Source: Mya arenaria (lineage: Eukaryota > Mollusca > Bivalvia > Myida > Myidae). From it: a stretch of DNA of 64,000 nt. Positions 33,250 through 45,772 of the stretch are shown here, one piece after another. The stretch's first letter is position 1; each line of letters begins with the position of its first letter. The position numbers were made by a program, and so were the translations under genes. The notes below the pieces were generated by a model. It saw only the letters and a program-made list of their open reading frames with translations. It was not told the origin of the DNA and made no database searches. The stretch is from assembly GCF_026914265.1 (NCBI RefSeq), contig NC_069124.1, positions 12,417,723-12,481,722 on the forward strand, given 5' to 3'.

Positions 33250-35365
33250 CTGCGAGCAGGAACTCGATTAAGGCAGGCAGCACGTGCTTTACAACCTATG
33301 TTGGGACGTTGAGTGAGGTAACGTGTGATCGTGTTGTGAATACCGGTGATGACGTCATGTTTCAAAGCGACGTTAAGGGTATACTCGAAAATGAAATTCC
33401 GATGGGAAACAGCTCACATAGAAGCCACGAATGCACAGTTTATAATCTCAAGAATTTGACTTTCAACGGCACAAATTACTGACAACTTCTATGTGAATCC
33501 GAAACTGTGTTCAACTGCAATTTGCTTTGTACGCCAGAAATCAGCCAGAAATGTATGAGCACTCTCAGTGGTGATGATGAACTAGACAAAACATTTTGGA
33601 TCTTTTTGTAATATTTTTGTTCTGTAACATAGCGAATTCCCCTGTGATAAATCTTATCGACGCTATAGCATACGATATTCTTGGTGAAAAGCGCGGCTCC
33701 CGGGGTCGTCAACGCCTCTGGGGGACTGGGGGCTACATTACCTTTGCCGTCGCTTCTACCTTCATCATGGACGCTATCAGTCAAACAAGCAACAACGTTG
33801 ACTATTCAGTCTCATTCTACATTTTCCTGGCTATATCAGTATGTTCTTGCGTCGTCGGCTACTTCTTAAAGCTATCGGGCAACGTCCACTGCGGACAATT
33901 ATTCAAAAACATCCTAGGATTGCTAAAATATCCCAAAGTCGTTGTGTTCCTGATAGCTATCATATGTTACGGTATGATGAACGGTGTTATCGAAGCGTTT
34001 CTCTTCTGGTATCTCATAATGTTAGGCGCTTCGCAAAATATCCTAGGACTCTGCTTAGTATTCCAATGTGTGCCGGAAATAATCATGCTACAATTCGCCG
34101 GCAAAATCATCAAGCGTATCGGTCACATATCGTGTCTGCACATCGCCTGTCTTTGCTACGCCATCCGTTTCTTCTGTTACTCCGCCATCCCGGGGCCGTG
34201 GTATGTACTTCCGGTTTAGTTGCTACATGGCCTGCCATTCGGACTCATGTATGCCGCCTCCTCCTCCTTCGCCAGCGAGATCACAACGGAAGGAATGTCC
34301 GCCACCGTTCAAGGACTCGTCGGCGGTCTTTCCTTCGGATTCGGTATAGTCTTTAAGTTGATGTTTGTTTATACACCATACCTATTCAATTTGCTTTAAA
34401 TAAAAAAAAAAATATATTCTTTTTGATTTAACAAACTTGAACATGCTAAAGATATTAAGCACTGATTAATATTTATATTTTAAATATATTTCTTAGACCT
34501 AAGCTCATGCCTATCAATTTGCCTATCAAGTCATTCACGTATAAATGAATTGTTTCGCCCGTAAAACAAGATAAAATTAACGTTTTACTTTTTGTTAAAA
34601 ATTAAAAAGTATCTTGTTTCATTTGATGTTGATAGTTATGCATTTTACTGCATGTTTCAAGGCAAGGGTATCGGCACTTTGGTGACGGGGCAGTTGTTTG
34701 GCGCCAGGACGGGCCTCGGGCCTGTGTGGACATTCAGAGTGTTTGGATTTTTCGCCATCGCGGTCCTGCTACTGTACGGTGCTGTCGATTTCGCCTTCTT
34801 TCGTGACGCCACTTCCGACAGGGAGATTGTGTTAGAAGTACACACTGGAAAAGGTACGTACAGAAGCAAAAATAAAATGGCTCCTTTCATTTACGCGTTT
34901 CTATACTACTCATGTCGGAAAATAACTCAATGGGCTAACGTTTCTTGTTAAGATATACCCGACATTAAATTAAGATTAAGGTTCTTGTTTCTTGTATCTT
35001 GTAATTTGTTATCGCTTTCATACTCAGTATTTAACATGTTTCATTCTTTCATTAGAAATGATGGTTTGCGTAAACAAAAGTTACCACAGTGTATACATCG
35101 TTTAAACGTTTAAAACTAAGTAGTTGTCTTCAACAGCAATTATTTAGTCGGTATACTTACATGAAAAAGCCATATTTGAGTTCATAGTGTAATCCTTTGA
35201 TAACTGTCTATTTAAGTGGATAGCGCTAAAGTCGTGGTGGAGAAGCAGCTAGGCGCATTGGACGGAACAGCCGTTGATATACGGGATCGGATTGATGTTT
35301 GTATATCATATAGGGCGGGGGCTTGGCCAGTCTTGGAGTTGCTGGACGGGACTAAGCTCTGCTGA
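33250..35365 (+). pseudogene. MFSD6-like copy C, 5'-truncated and broken
   Basis: Homology begins abruptly inside exon two (the AGCAGGAACTCGATTAAGGC point, about 140 codons in) and follows A, B and D to the exon end at 34343. Exon one and the first part of exon two are absent. A Trp codon has become TGA near 33480, one base is lost near 33608, and a Glu codon has become TAG near 34218. Exon three (34662-34853) is intact with both splice sites. Exon four (about 35215-35365) lost the GAG at its start, and its reading runs on into the minisatellite before stopping. The shared upstream block joins directly to mid-exon, so the 5' end was removed by a deletion. It is unlikely to make a transporter. 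Confidence 0.88.
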
Positions 35366-36130
35366 GATAGGGAATGTTTGTAATTGCTAGGGGCGGGGGC
35401 CTACCTAGTCTTGGAGCTGCTAGACGGGACTGAGCCCTGCTGTGATAGGGGGATATTTGTAAATAATGAGTGGCGGGGGCTTGGCTAGTCATTGAGCTAC
35501 TGGACGGGACTGAGCGCAGCAGAGGTATGCGGGTGTTTGTAAATCGCTAGGGGCGGGGACTTAACCAATCTTTGAGACGCTGGACGAGACGGAGTCTTGC
35601 TGAGATACGGGGATGTTTGTAGATCGCTTGGGGTTAAGAGCTACTGAACGAGACTTTGCTATGGAAGGGGGATGTTTATTATTTGTTAGGGGCAGATACG
35701 GGTAAGTCTTGGTGCTGTTGGACGGGACTGAGTCCTGCTGAGATAGAGGGATGTTTGTGAATCGTTAGGGGCTGGGGTTTGGTCAGTCTTGGAGCTGCTT
35801 GGAGGGACAGATTTCTGCTGAGATAAGGGATGTTTGTGACTCGTTAGAGGTGGGAGCTTGGCCAGTCTTGGAGCTGCTTGACGGGACTGAGCCGTGCTTT
35901 GATAGGGTGTTGTTTGTGAATCGTAGGTGTCGGGGGATTGCCCAATCTTGGAAGTGCTTGACGGGACAGATCCCTGCTAAGATAGGGTTTGTTTGTGAAT
36001 TGTTAGGGTGGGGCTTTAGCCAGTGTCGAACCTGCTAGACGGGACCTAGCCCTGCTGAAATAGGGGATGTTTGTGAATCGTTTGGGGCGGCTGTTTAGCA
36101 AATCTTTGAGCTACGGCATCGAAATGAGCC
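35260..36130 (+). repeat. expanded terminal-exon minisatellite behind copy C
   Basis: Ten to eleven diverged units of 66 to 84 bp, each with CTTGGAGCTGCT.GACGGGAC, TGAGCCCTGCTGAGATAG and GATGTTTGTGAATCGTTAGG. The same unit overlaps the stop codon of copies A and B. Here it has spread to nearly 900 bp, with unit-to-unit differences that imply age. Confidence 0.85.
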
Positions 36131-36899
36131 TAGCTGAGATTTTGGCATTGGGTGAAATTACAGTTGTGCCGAAACAGCATTTCGTGACTGATCCCTGCTG
36201 GTGCGGGGCAGAGGACTGAGCAAAAAACTGAAAAGAGCAATCATGGAATGGATGGAGCCCTGCTTAGGTCCATGTCGACGATTATGTTATACTGGTGAAA
36301 CTGTAAATTGCATATGAATGTTCTGCCAAAATCACTATTTGATTATCTCAGTTTATATGGAATATTAAACGTCAACACATGCATTTACTTGTTTTTTCGT
36401 TCAAAGGTTTTAGTGGGACCAAACTTTGACATTTAGTCAAGTTCTTCAAGTTGTATAGTCTACATGCAACAGTTTGTGTTTAAAAACAAAGTTATTGTTT
36501 ATCGTTGACATATATGGAATTTTCAGACTGTCCTTGATGTGTTTTATGGCATTTTAAATATAATTAATGTTGTTGTTTTTTTAAAGTATATATTTGTATC
36601 CCTGTGTAAATATAGTGGTTGACTTTGTTATGTTCGGCCTTTGATAAAATACAACGGCATTTTTGTAAATTGCCTATTATTAACAGTTGTGGGATGTTCT
36701 TTTGAGGTTTGTCTGAATTTTGATTTTGGATTTTCTGAATTATCTTTACCTGATAATAGTCCCGTTTTGTTTTTATGTGAGCCCGTAAATTACCTAAATT
36801 ACGAGTGTAACAATCATTAAATCAAAATTAACTCGGTAACAGTTTTAACAAGTAATTTATGGATAATAGAATTCAATATAATTCGCTTTGTAAAGGCTT

Positions 36900-38800
36900 G
36901 GTGACAGCGAACTCACGAAGCACTTTTGCAACGACACGATAGAACATTTTGGTAAATCGGGGGTCATCGGTGGTCGTCACAAGACATTCCTGCGAATTGT
37001 TTAGCAACGTGGCATCGTCATGTTGTTGTGAGTCAGAATGGTACATGCATCTTTATTGTTATACGATTTTGTATGGTATCTATGTCTTGTTGCTGTCGAT
37101 AGTCTGTCCTACGACATTCTAACGACAGTCCTATGACTGGCTGGGATAGTTATATTTCGTGGGTAGCAGAATAATATTTTAAGTCAAATAGTCTAAGACT
37201 GTATCACGACTGTCACAGGGAAATCGTGAGACAGCAAAATTTAATCATAAATAATAATATTTTCGTAAGTGCCTCGCACAAAATCGCAAGTAAGTCGCGC
37301 GGTAGTCTTCATACGTTAGTCTCTCAAAAGTCTCTCTATAAACCACAAACGAATGATAAGAGTGGAAGGATATTCTACCTGATACCACGTTATTCACATT
37401 TTTGGATACAAACTTGATTTTTATTGCAAAATGATATACTAGTATGTAATATTTTTTGTCTAAAATTCGGTCAAAACTTGGAAGCTTCAATTTCGAGAGC
37501 AAGTCGCTGGCAACACAACGGGTTTCATTTTAAAGTCGGTTGACGGACGTCCATGGGTGACCAATTACTGTTTGCGCCACAACAACGATTATAACCACGA
37601 TTTTTTTTCTGTCGCGCCTCCATTGCCAAACCATCGTCAATGTTTCTTAGCCCTTGTAACCACCCACGATATGTTTCGGGCATCTTGGAAGATTTTGAAA
37701 TGAAAAATATTTTATGAATGTGCCACGAGAGGATTTCGTACGATCCGTTGTTACCCTGGGCTTAACAGTACCTTTCTTTGTACTCATTTAGGCCATACCA
37801 ATTTATTGTTGTGTTTGAAGGATTATGGTGAATGGCTTGGATGAAAATTAAATTCCAAACCAAATTTTCATTGTTATTAAAAATGAGAGTTGGCGAAGGA
37901 GAAGCCATATTCTTAAACATAATTAATATTGATATGGATAATCCTTAGCAATCATAAATGTATTCACCCTTCTAAATGTAAGTTAAGCTTATCCAACAGA
38001 AGTAGTTAAGGCTTCCGGAAGTTTTAAAAACTTTAAAATAAAACCTGTTACCTTAAAAAAAATTCCTAACATTACATGAGACATGTATCAACTACATAAA
38101 AGAAAAGCAGCGTGTTGTGGGTCAAGCCGGATATCCACCTCGTTCATCTCCCCTCTGCATATCAAAGACCTATGCACGGGTTTTATAAACGCCGCTCTCG
38201 ATGACACATTGACTCCGTGCACATGTCTTCCTAAGTAGAATCCTATGCAGAAATTCCTCGTAATCGATCGATATTTTTTACGTATTATAAACATTGTGTA
38301 CTTATTATAACAAAGGCATTGCCGTGTTTGTTATATGGATTGAAATGATCTGTTCTGTGGTGAAGAAATGATTACATAAGTGATATTATATTTTTCTAAA
38401 ACCAGAAACAAATAATACAAATATAAACGCACATTTGGATGACAAAAACCAATACATGCCACGTATTTATTTTGGTGGAGTGTGTTCATGCTTCGAAAAT
38501 AAATTTTCAAATACAAACATTAAATTTGGTTTGATAAAGATAATTATATGTATTGCACATTTGGTTGAGCACATTTTGTATCTATGCAAAAAACTAGACT
38601 AAGCACGAACGTACAAAAAAAACTACTTCATTGTTCGCGGGATATATTCATGTGGGAGAAAACATAAAGGTCTCATAGGAACACATAAACTTCCAATATA
38701 CCAACAAAAGCTCAACCTTTCATCCAGGTCCGGTATTCAAAATACATATTCAGTCACTTTCCTAACTGGGATATATCCTTGGTCGTTTAGTATAATAACC
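36900..38800. repeat. duplicated 3' flank, copy C unit
   Basis: Matches 47640-49480 (behind D) and 59460-61400 (behind E) in order. Shared phrases include AACGACACGA.AGAACATTTT, GGTCATTTGG/GGTCGTTTAG.TATAATAACC, CTATGCAGAAA and CATTAAATTTGGTTTGATA. No gene is seen. The sequence marks the shared duplication unit that ends at the chloride-channel terminal exon. Confidence 0.75.
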
Positions 38801-39039
38801 TAATACAATCTGAAATTCTATTTTTTTCCGAAAATAAAGTGTTGTTTTGTTCAAATTTATACGATAACACCTTAGGTTAATCGACATAAGATGAGAAAGT
38901 ACATATTACGTTTTATAAGTACCGGCTCAGATTGGTAGCTCTGAATCTAAAGTCAATCGGTCGAGATATATAGCTCTCGTGAAAGTAGGTCCGAACGTTT
39001 GGGACAAAAAAACAATAATGATTATTTAAACAAAATTTA

Positions 39040-40180
39040 CATTCTTTGAACGGGCCTCAACTGCTACTGGTAGGATGGGTGAGTAGTAGATCAAGAACAC
39101 GAGGTAACACGAAGAAGGCGGCCGGAAAGAGAAGACGAGATGGTTTGTCCACCATCCGGGCTGTAATATTACCGACGCTCTTTCCAGCCGGGCCACCCTG
39201 CCTAACATTTTCCTGCAATACATTACAACATGACGTCATTTCGAAGTCAACTCTATCAACACAATCTACTCATATATTGACGTACAAAAATATTTTCAAG
39301 CGTTTAAGCAGTTAAAATATTTGTCAGCATACTATGTCCCCAGAGCCTGTTATAAAGTCTTTGTAGGATGTTGTAAACCAGGTGCTATAGAGCACGGTGA
39401 CGTTCTTGTAGAGATGCATTATCATGTTTGGAGCTGTCATTGTCCACTCTCGCCTTCTTCTCGTTCGGGAAGAAAGTTTCTGAAACCTGTAACGGATAAA
39501 TCAAATCATGATACGGCTATAGCTAAAATAAATGTTTATCTGTTAACAACTGAAGATTACTCTTTAATTTTTAGAGTGAGGATGATTATGATGCAAAGAA
39601 GGCTATAAATAACAAATACAAAGAAGGTAAAACATGCAACCGTTTTGAAAGGAAAAAAGGAAAAAGAAAGGGAAAGTGTATGAGAAGATGATAGCAATTA
39701 TTTAAAAAAAGAAGAGACGTATTCTGATAATATTAGCCATATAAAAAGGAAGAAAGAAGAATGGCATGCATACTATGTTGAAGGGACGGTAAATGAGATG
39801 AAAAAGGTAAGATAGGACGGTATATCTACATATTGCCTGGTGGGTATTTTGAATAATAAGACAGGAAAGGAAGAAGTAGTTAAGAAGCTAAGTTTGCTGT
39901 TATGATGAGAAGAAAAAGGGATTATAATTTCAGGTTTAGATATCGTTAATCTTATCGTGTAGATGAGTAAGAGGAGGAAGGACTTCTAACGACAGTAGCC
40001 TCCTACAGATGCGGAAAATGGTCGAGTAACATGGGGGCTATATATTTATTTCCAGGCACATACACGGAACCAGACTCTGCTCATCATTTTGTTGGACGGT
40101 TCAAGCCAGGGTAGCTCGAACGTGTTCCAGTATCGCAGCTTATCCTCCCACTTCTGATGAATGTATTGTTGTTGTTGTTG
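39040..40180 (-). pseudogene. Cys-loop chloride-channel-like gene remnant, three exon pieces
   Basis: Minus-strand pieces, in coding order. First, 40046-40180 has QKWEDKLRYWNTFELPWLEP and a GTATGT donor, matching the W.D.RL..DP segment of the ligand-binding domain. Second, 39350-39486 has SETFFPNEKKARV, after which the remaining family sequence (NMIMHLYKNVTVLYS) continues in another frame. Third, 39057-39220 has GKSVGNITARMVDKPSRLLF, matching the TM4 terminal exon of the gene at 61526, with its reading frame lost before the end. The exons for the Cys-loop and TM1-TM3 are missing between pieces two and three, where only about 130 bp remain. It is a degenerate partial duplicate of the chloride channel at the right edge. 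Confidence 0.8.
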
Positions 40181-40189
40181 GTGTTTTGT

Positions 40190-43170
40190 TGTTGTTGTCA
40201 CGATGTTGAAAGATTGCCCACAAAATGATAATATGACAGGATATACACGGCAATCGCAATGGGCAAGAAAGCTTTTCTGCTTGGGTGAAGGATGCAATCA
40301 CTACTGAACATGGATGACAATAATGTCGCTTTGCTTTATATCAGTTTAATAACAGGCTTTGAATAGCTGGGCGTTCTCGACGATGGCATTTCTCGTTCGA
40401 ATAAAAAAATCATTATATTCATTTGCATTGTTGCTAATACTCTAGAGAGTATCAAACATATTTACATATAAATAAAGAAGTACGTGATCGTGACATTTCT
40501 CCTTGTAAGTATTGTGCTAGAAACGAGAAAAGTTAAATGATCAAAATAAAAAAATAAATATATTTTTTCTAGACATTGATGTTTGTGCCATATAACTATT
40601 ATCTGCATGTTGTATGTCTAGGGGTGAATGTGAAAAGGTTCTATGTGACACTAAGTAAAGAAGAAGATAGAACCTTTTTGCTTTCACCCCTCGATTTGTA
40701 GCATACTAGGCGTATTGCGGGGGTTTCCTGGGGTTCACGTCCATTATTTAAGTCACATTATATTAAGATCATGTGAATGTTGGTCACAATTCCAAGGTCA
40801 ACACCGTCAAGTTTTCTTTCGCGCGAGTCTTTGTGACATTTTTAACAGCTAGGTAAAGGTCGATCAAACGTCAAAAACATGATCAGTGTCTTATACCTGT
40901 CCATACATGTGTTTTTTAAGGAAGACTATGTTTAGACAGTGTTTTTGTAGAATGATACTGTCACAAAGTTTACAGTTGAATCCTTAGACTCAAGTGTTTC
41001 TACAACATATCAGCTGCAAACAAGATGAATAACCTGCGCTTATGTAGACTGTGACTGAACATTCAGCCTTTATTGTATTAAGGAAAGGAACTCTTCGCAA
41101 GAATTGAGTTTGAAACTCTCTGTGATTTAAAAAAGGGTGTGTGCTATTTAAGACGTTCCTTGATAGACAACGTTAACTAAGATCGTCTTGCAGATATTTA
41201 CACTGGATTTGCGGAAATTTGTTTCTCTTGCCATAGAAAACTGACAATCTGTGGGGAAGAACACTTAAAATACTATCGAGTTTGTATTTGCCTAACTAAA
41301 ACCCTTGTATTTAACAGTGGTATAGACATTCTAAATACATCCATCACCGCTTTTCAGGATTCACTTTTAGTTGACACAGAAATCGCTGTTTCACTGTTAA
41401 AAAATAACTGATTAATATTGAAACATACATTATAAAGCTTGTGTTTATATTTGATACAATGTTAAGTTATTGTTAATTTTGATTTTTGATATAATTCATA
41501 ATTATAAAAAAATAATAAAATAGCTACACATATTCTTTCGTTGTTTTTGTTCATAGTTGGGCTGCTTAAATCAGTTTCAATGCCATAACAACTACCATAA
41601 CCTTGATTCGCAACATTCTCCTAAAGAAAACCTCGTTAATGGTTCTAAATGGGTCACATATTTACCGCTTGCTTTATAAATGAGAGGAATGGTAATTGAT
41701 CTTATCCTTCCCGCCTGCACTACATATACAGATAAAATCAAGTGAACTGTAACAGCTAAATAATTAAGTAACCTTGTAGGTTACATTGTATATCTGACAT
41801 TCGTTAATGTAAATTTAATTAACTCAAAATTGTACATAGTTTAAGGTATGTACTATTTTGACACGTCACAAATAGTTACTACTATTTTGCATAGTTAATA
41901 AAACAGCATAATATGAAACTCAAATAACGAATTTAAAATAACGAAATACATGCGAAAAATGAAAGAAAAAAACAACATTAATCTTAGTAATTCAAATTGT
42001 TACAATTGATACCTGTTAAGATTATTTTGTTTCATTTAAATGTAATTGATATAAAACGTAGTATACATGTGTTTATGGACCGATATCTGAGTAAAAAAGG
42101 GTTCATGACGTAAGCTTCAGCTGCTTCCAGAAAACGACACTCTTTACCAAGGGGGAGGACGTAATTTCGTTTCATGCAAACATTAAGTGAAAAAAAAATG
42201 TTTCATGGCAAACAAAAGTTTGCCTGGTAAGTGGACTTTTTCTTTAAATTTTGAAAAATGTATGCGTCCAGTATGTGGCGAAAAACATATTCTTCGATCG
42301 ACTTCTTAGTTTGGTATCATAATTATAAAGATAAAAAAAATATTGAACAGATTGTGGCTTAGGCGGCAATGTTTAAAAATAAACGTGTTGATTTTATCCA
42401 CATTTTTTCATATTTTCTCGGCAAATATGGCATATCTGTGTATGTTGTAACTGTGCTTGCATGTATATATTCCTATTTTCCAAACTTCATGGTTATTTAG
42501 AACACATGATTTTGTTAAGTCGTCTATTTTCCATAGATCGCTATGCCCTCTGCGCCTGCGCGAAATTTCTATGATTGACAGTTAAGCAAGGGGGAGGACT
42601 TAATTTCGTTTCACATCAAAGATCCCCAAACTATTTCTCTACGAAAGTAAAGAAAACATAGTTTATACTCGCAGTGAGACCTGCACTACGTGATATGGAG
42701 CGGCAGTTAAAAGGATAAATCTTCGATTGTCATTGGCCCACAATTTTTTAATGTGTGCAAAAACCATTTTATGCTAGAATAATAAACCGTCAATGTATTC
42801 GATTGAAAATGGCCGAGGAGTTCTTAGACGTATGCATCCGCAGAAATGATACGCATTCACTTCGCCTTTCAGGTATCAAAATCACGTGACAAAAACTGTC
42901 CCATTTAGTTATTTCAAGTGGATGACCTTATCTATAAAGAGTTAAACGCAATTATGCCAAGTTACAGTAGATAAGCTTAACAGACATGACATACAGTAAA
43001 ATACAACGGACATTTATGAAAACAAACTTAATATCATTCAAATTGAATACGGTTTAGTTTTCAAACAATCCTCGACTCAAGCATGTCAATTGAAACTGGA
43101 TGGAAGTAAGATCAAACACGGATTCAATTAGCTTAACATTTTATCAACTGACGTTGAAACAGACGAAAGG
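40190..43170. other. intergenic region before copy D
   Basis: AT-rich, no supported gene. It contains the perfect-looking hairpin at 40621-40690. From about 42530, a block shared with 32600-32920 and 56940-57260 reads CTGCACTACGTGATATGGAG, AATAAACCGTCAATGTATTC and GAGGAGTTCTTAGACG. It lies a few hundred bases before exon one of copy D and may be part of its promoter region. Confidence 0.5.
40621..40690 (+). ncRNA. 70-nt hairpin, pre-miRNA-like
   Basis: The left arm GGGGTGAATGTGAAAAGGTT plus CTAT pairs with the right arm ATAGAACCTTTTTGCTTTCA plus CCCC. The stem is about 24 bp with one mismatch and two G:U pairs, closed by a loop of about 22 nt. The size and near-complete pairing resemble a metazoan miRNA precursor. 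No expression evidence is available, and a small fold-back repeat would look the same. Confidence 0.35.
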
Positions 43171-45772
43171 ATGGCTTTACCATGTGGAGAAGTTAACCGA
43201 CAGTTGTTTCCCGTCAAACTGATGTACTTCTTCTTTTTTGCGGGTAAAAAGCATTTCATTTTTCATTTTTCAATTATTCTTATAGTCTTTATATGTAATA
43301 AAAGTTAATGGATTGAGTGATATTGTGAGAGGTATACTCGAGATAAACTGAGAGTGCTTCAAGCAGATATTTGCATTTTAAAGTATATAAAACTCACGCT
43401 GTTTTTAATCATGACTTATCAGACATGGCCACTAGCTTAGAAAAACAAGTTAATTATTTATTTTGTTCTGTACAGGACAGGGTGCCATTCTTCCCTTCAT
43501 CCCGGTATACATGCGTCAACTGGGACTGTCCGCGACAGAGACGGGTATCATCTACGGGGTCATGCCCTTCGTCGCCTTCTTCGTGCGGCCCCTTATTGGG
43601 GTTCTTTCTGACAAGATACAGAACCATAAGGCTGTGCTTATCGTATGTGTGTTACTAACTGGAGTATTGTATAATCTTCTACTTTTGACGCCAACAAAGC
43701 AAACGCACGACAATTCTGCCCTTGCAATAACGGTCCATATGCAGTGTTCACATGATGATTCTTTTATCAGGGATTGCATGGTCGCTCATGGTGGTTGTGA
43801 GATTGGTTTAAAACAAGCTCTAGATGCCACTAATCTTACTGAAATTTCGAAAACATGTGTGTTTCAGTGTTCTGTAGAAAGAGACTCGATAAAGGCAGGC
43901 AGCACGTGCTTTACAGCCGATATTGGGACGTTGAGTGGCGTAACTTGTGGAAGTGTTTTGAATATAGGTGATGACTTCATGTTTCAAAGTGACGTTAAGG
44001 GTATACTCGCAAATGAAATTCAGATGGGAAATAGCTCGTATAGAAGCCACGCATGCACAGATTATGATCTCAAGAATCTGACATTTAACGGCACAAATTA
44101 CTGGCAACTTCTATGTGAATCCGAAACTCTGTTTAACTGCAAATTACACTGTACGCCAGAAATCAGCCAGAAATGTATGAGCACTATTGTCAGTGATGAC
44201 AAACTAAGCGAGACATTTTGGATCTTTTTTATTATATATTTGTTTTGCAGCATAGCGATATCCCCTGTGACAAATCTTATCGACGCTATAGCGTACGATA
44301 TTCTAAGTGATAAACGCAGATCATGGGGCCGTCAACGCCTCTGGGGGACAATAGGCTATTTCATATTTGCCGTTGCTTCAACGTTTGTTATGGACGCTAT
44401 CAGCCAAAACACCAACAGCGTTGACTATTCAGTTTCATTCTACATTTTCCTGGCCCTATTAGTAAGTTCGTGCGTAGTCGGATACTTCTTAAAGCTATCG
44501 GAAAACATCCACTGTGGACAATTATTCAAAAACATCCTAGGGTTGTTAAAATATCCCAAAGTCGTTGTGTTCCTGATAGCTATGGCATGTTACGGTATCA
44601 TGAACGGTGTTATCGAAGCGTTTCTATTCTGGTATCTCATAATGTTAGGCGCTTCTCAAAAAATCCTAGGACTCTGCTTAGTATTCCAATGTGTGCCGGA
44701 AATAATCATGCTGCAATTCGCCGGCAAAATAATCAAGCGTATCGGTCACATGTCTTGTCTGCACATCGCCTGTTTTGGCTACGCCATCCGTTTCTTCTGC
44801 TACTCCATAATCCCGGGGCCGTGGTACGTACTTCCGGTTGAGCTACTACACTGCCTGACGTGTGCACTCATGTACGCCGCCGCCTCCTCCTTCGTCAGCG
44901 AGATCTCACCGGAAGGGATGTCCGCCACCGCCCAGGGACTCGTCGGCGGGCTATACTTCGGATTCGGTATGATGTTATTATAGGTGTTTATTGATACGAC
45001 GTACACCTATAATGTTGAGTCATTATGCTTTTAAACTGTATTCTCATTGAACATGCCTATGCATATCAAGCACGGATTTATGTTTATATTTTGAGCAACT
45101 GCCTATCTATTACTCACGAATGACGAATCTGTTTCGCCCCTAATTAAAACTTTTAGTTTTATTTTGAAGTAAATGTGGTCTCATTTGATGTCAATAGTTA
45201 TAGTTAATTTTACTATGTTTCAATTTTAGGCAAGGGTATCGGAAGTTTGGTGACGGGGCAGTTGTTTGACGCCGGAACGGGCCTTGGGCCGGTGTTGACA
45301 TTCCGGATTTATGGGGGTTTTGCCATCACTGTCCTGCTGGTGTACGGGGCCGTCCATTTCGCCTTCTTCCGGGTCGCCACTTCCGACAAGGAGACTGCGT
45401 CATACAGACAGGCTGGAAAAGGTACGTAAAGAAACAAAGTACTCAATTGGCTCATTTACTTGACGCGTTTCAAAACAAAGTTATCATCCACTTTATATTA
45501 TGCATCTAACATGTTCCATTCTTATAAGTGAAGTGATAGTTTTAGTATGATATAGCAACAACAGTGAATACATCGTAAACGTTAATAAAATAAATTTATT
45601 TGCCTTAATAACAATAAACTATTCAGTATTCTTACAACAACAAGTCCTATTTGAGTTCAAAGTGTTTTTTTTTGTTGTTAAAGAGAAGAGTGCTAAAGGC
45701 GCAGCGGAGAAGCTATTATGCGCAGGGGACGGAGCAGCCGTAGAGATGCGGGATCGGACTAAGCCCTGCTGA
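43171..45772 (+). CDS. MFSD6-like: MFSD6-like transporter, copy D, intact
   Basis: Exons 43171-43243, 43476-44966, 45230-45421 and 45684-45772 total 1845 nt, or 614 residues. All introns are phase 1, in the same positions as copies A and B. It starts MALPCGEVNRQLFPVKLMYF and ends MRDRTKPC. It is the most divergent of the intact copies: GQGAILPFIP replaces GVGTLLPFIP, LSDKIQNHKAV replaces LADKIQRHKAV, and the loop reads CSHDDSFIRDCMVAHGGCEI. Exon three has Gly for Phe (YGGFAI) and Val for Asp (FRVATS). The Cys residues of the extracytosolic loop are conserved. The exon-four acceptor (GTTAAAG) is weaker than in A and B. The tail minisatellite is not expanded here. Confidence 0.92.

Noticed and set aside
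33596-34219. 207-codon frame in copy C as a separate short gene
   Set aside because: It is only the middle of exon two between disruptions, starting at a chance ATG in another frame, and lacks exon one.
42809-42872. Possible first coding exon starting ATGGCCGAGGAGTTC with a GT donor
   Set aside because: The homologous blocks near 32870 and 57200 lack one base and could not encode it, and no continuing exon was seen; more likely non-coding upstream DNA.
43552-43779. Minus-strand frame opposite exon two of copy D (similar frames oppose A and B)
   Set aside because: It is a shadow of the conserved transporter coding strand.
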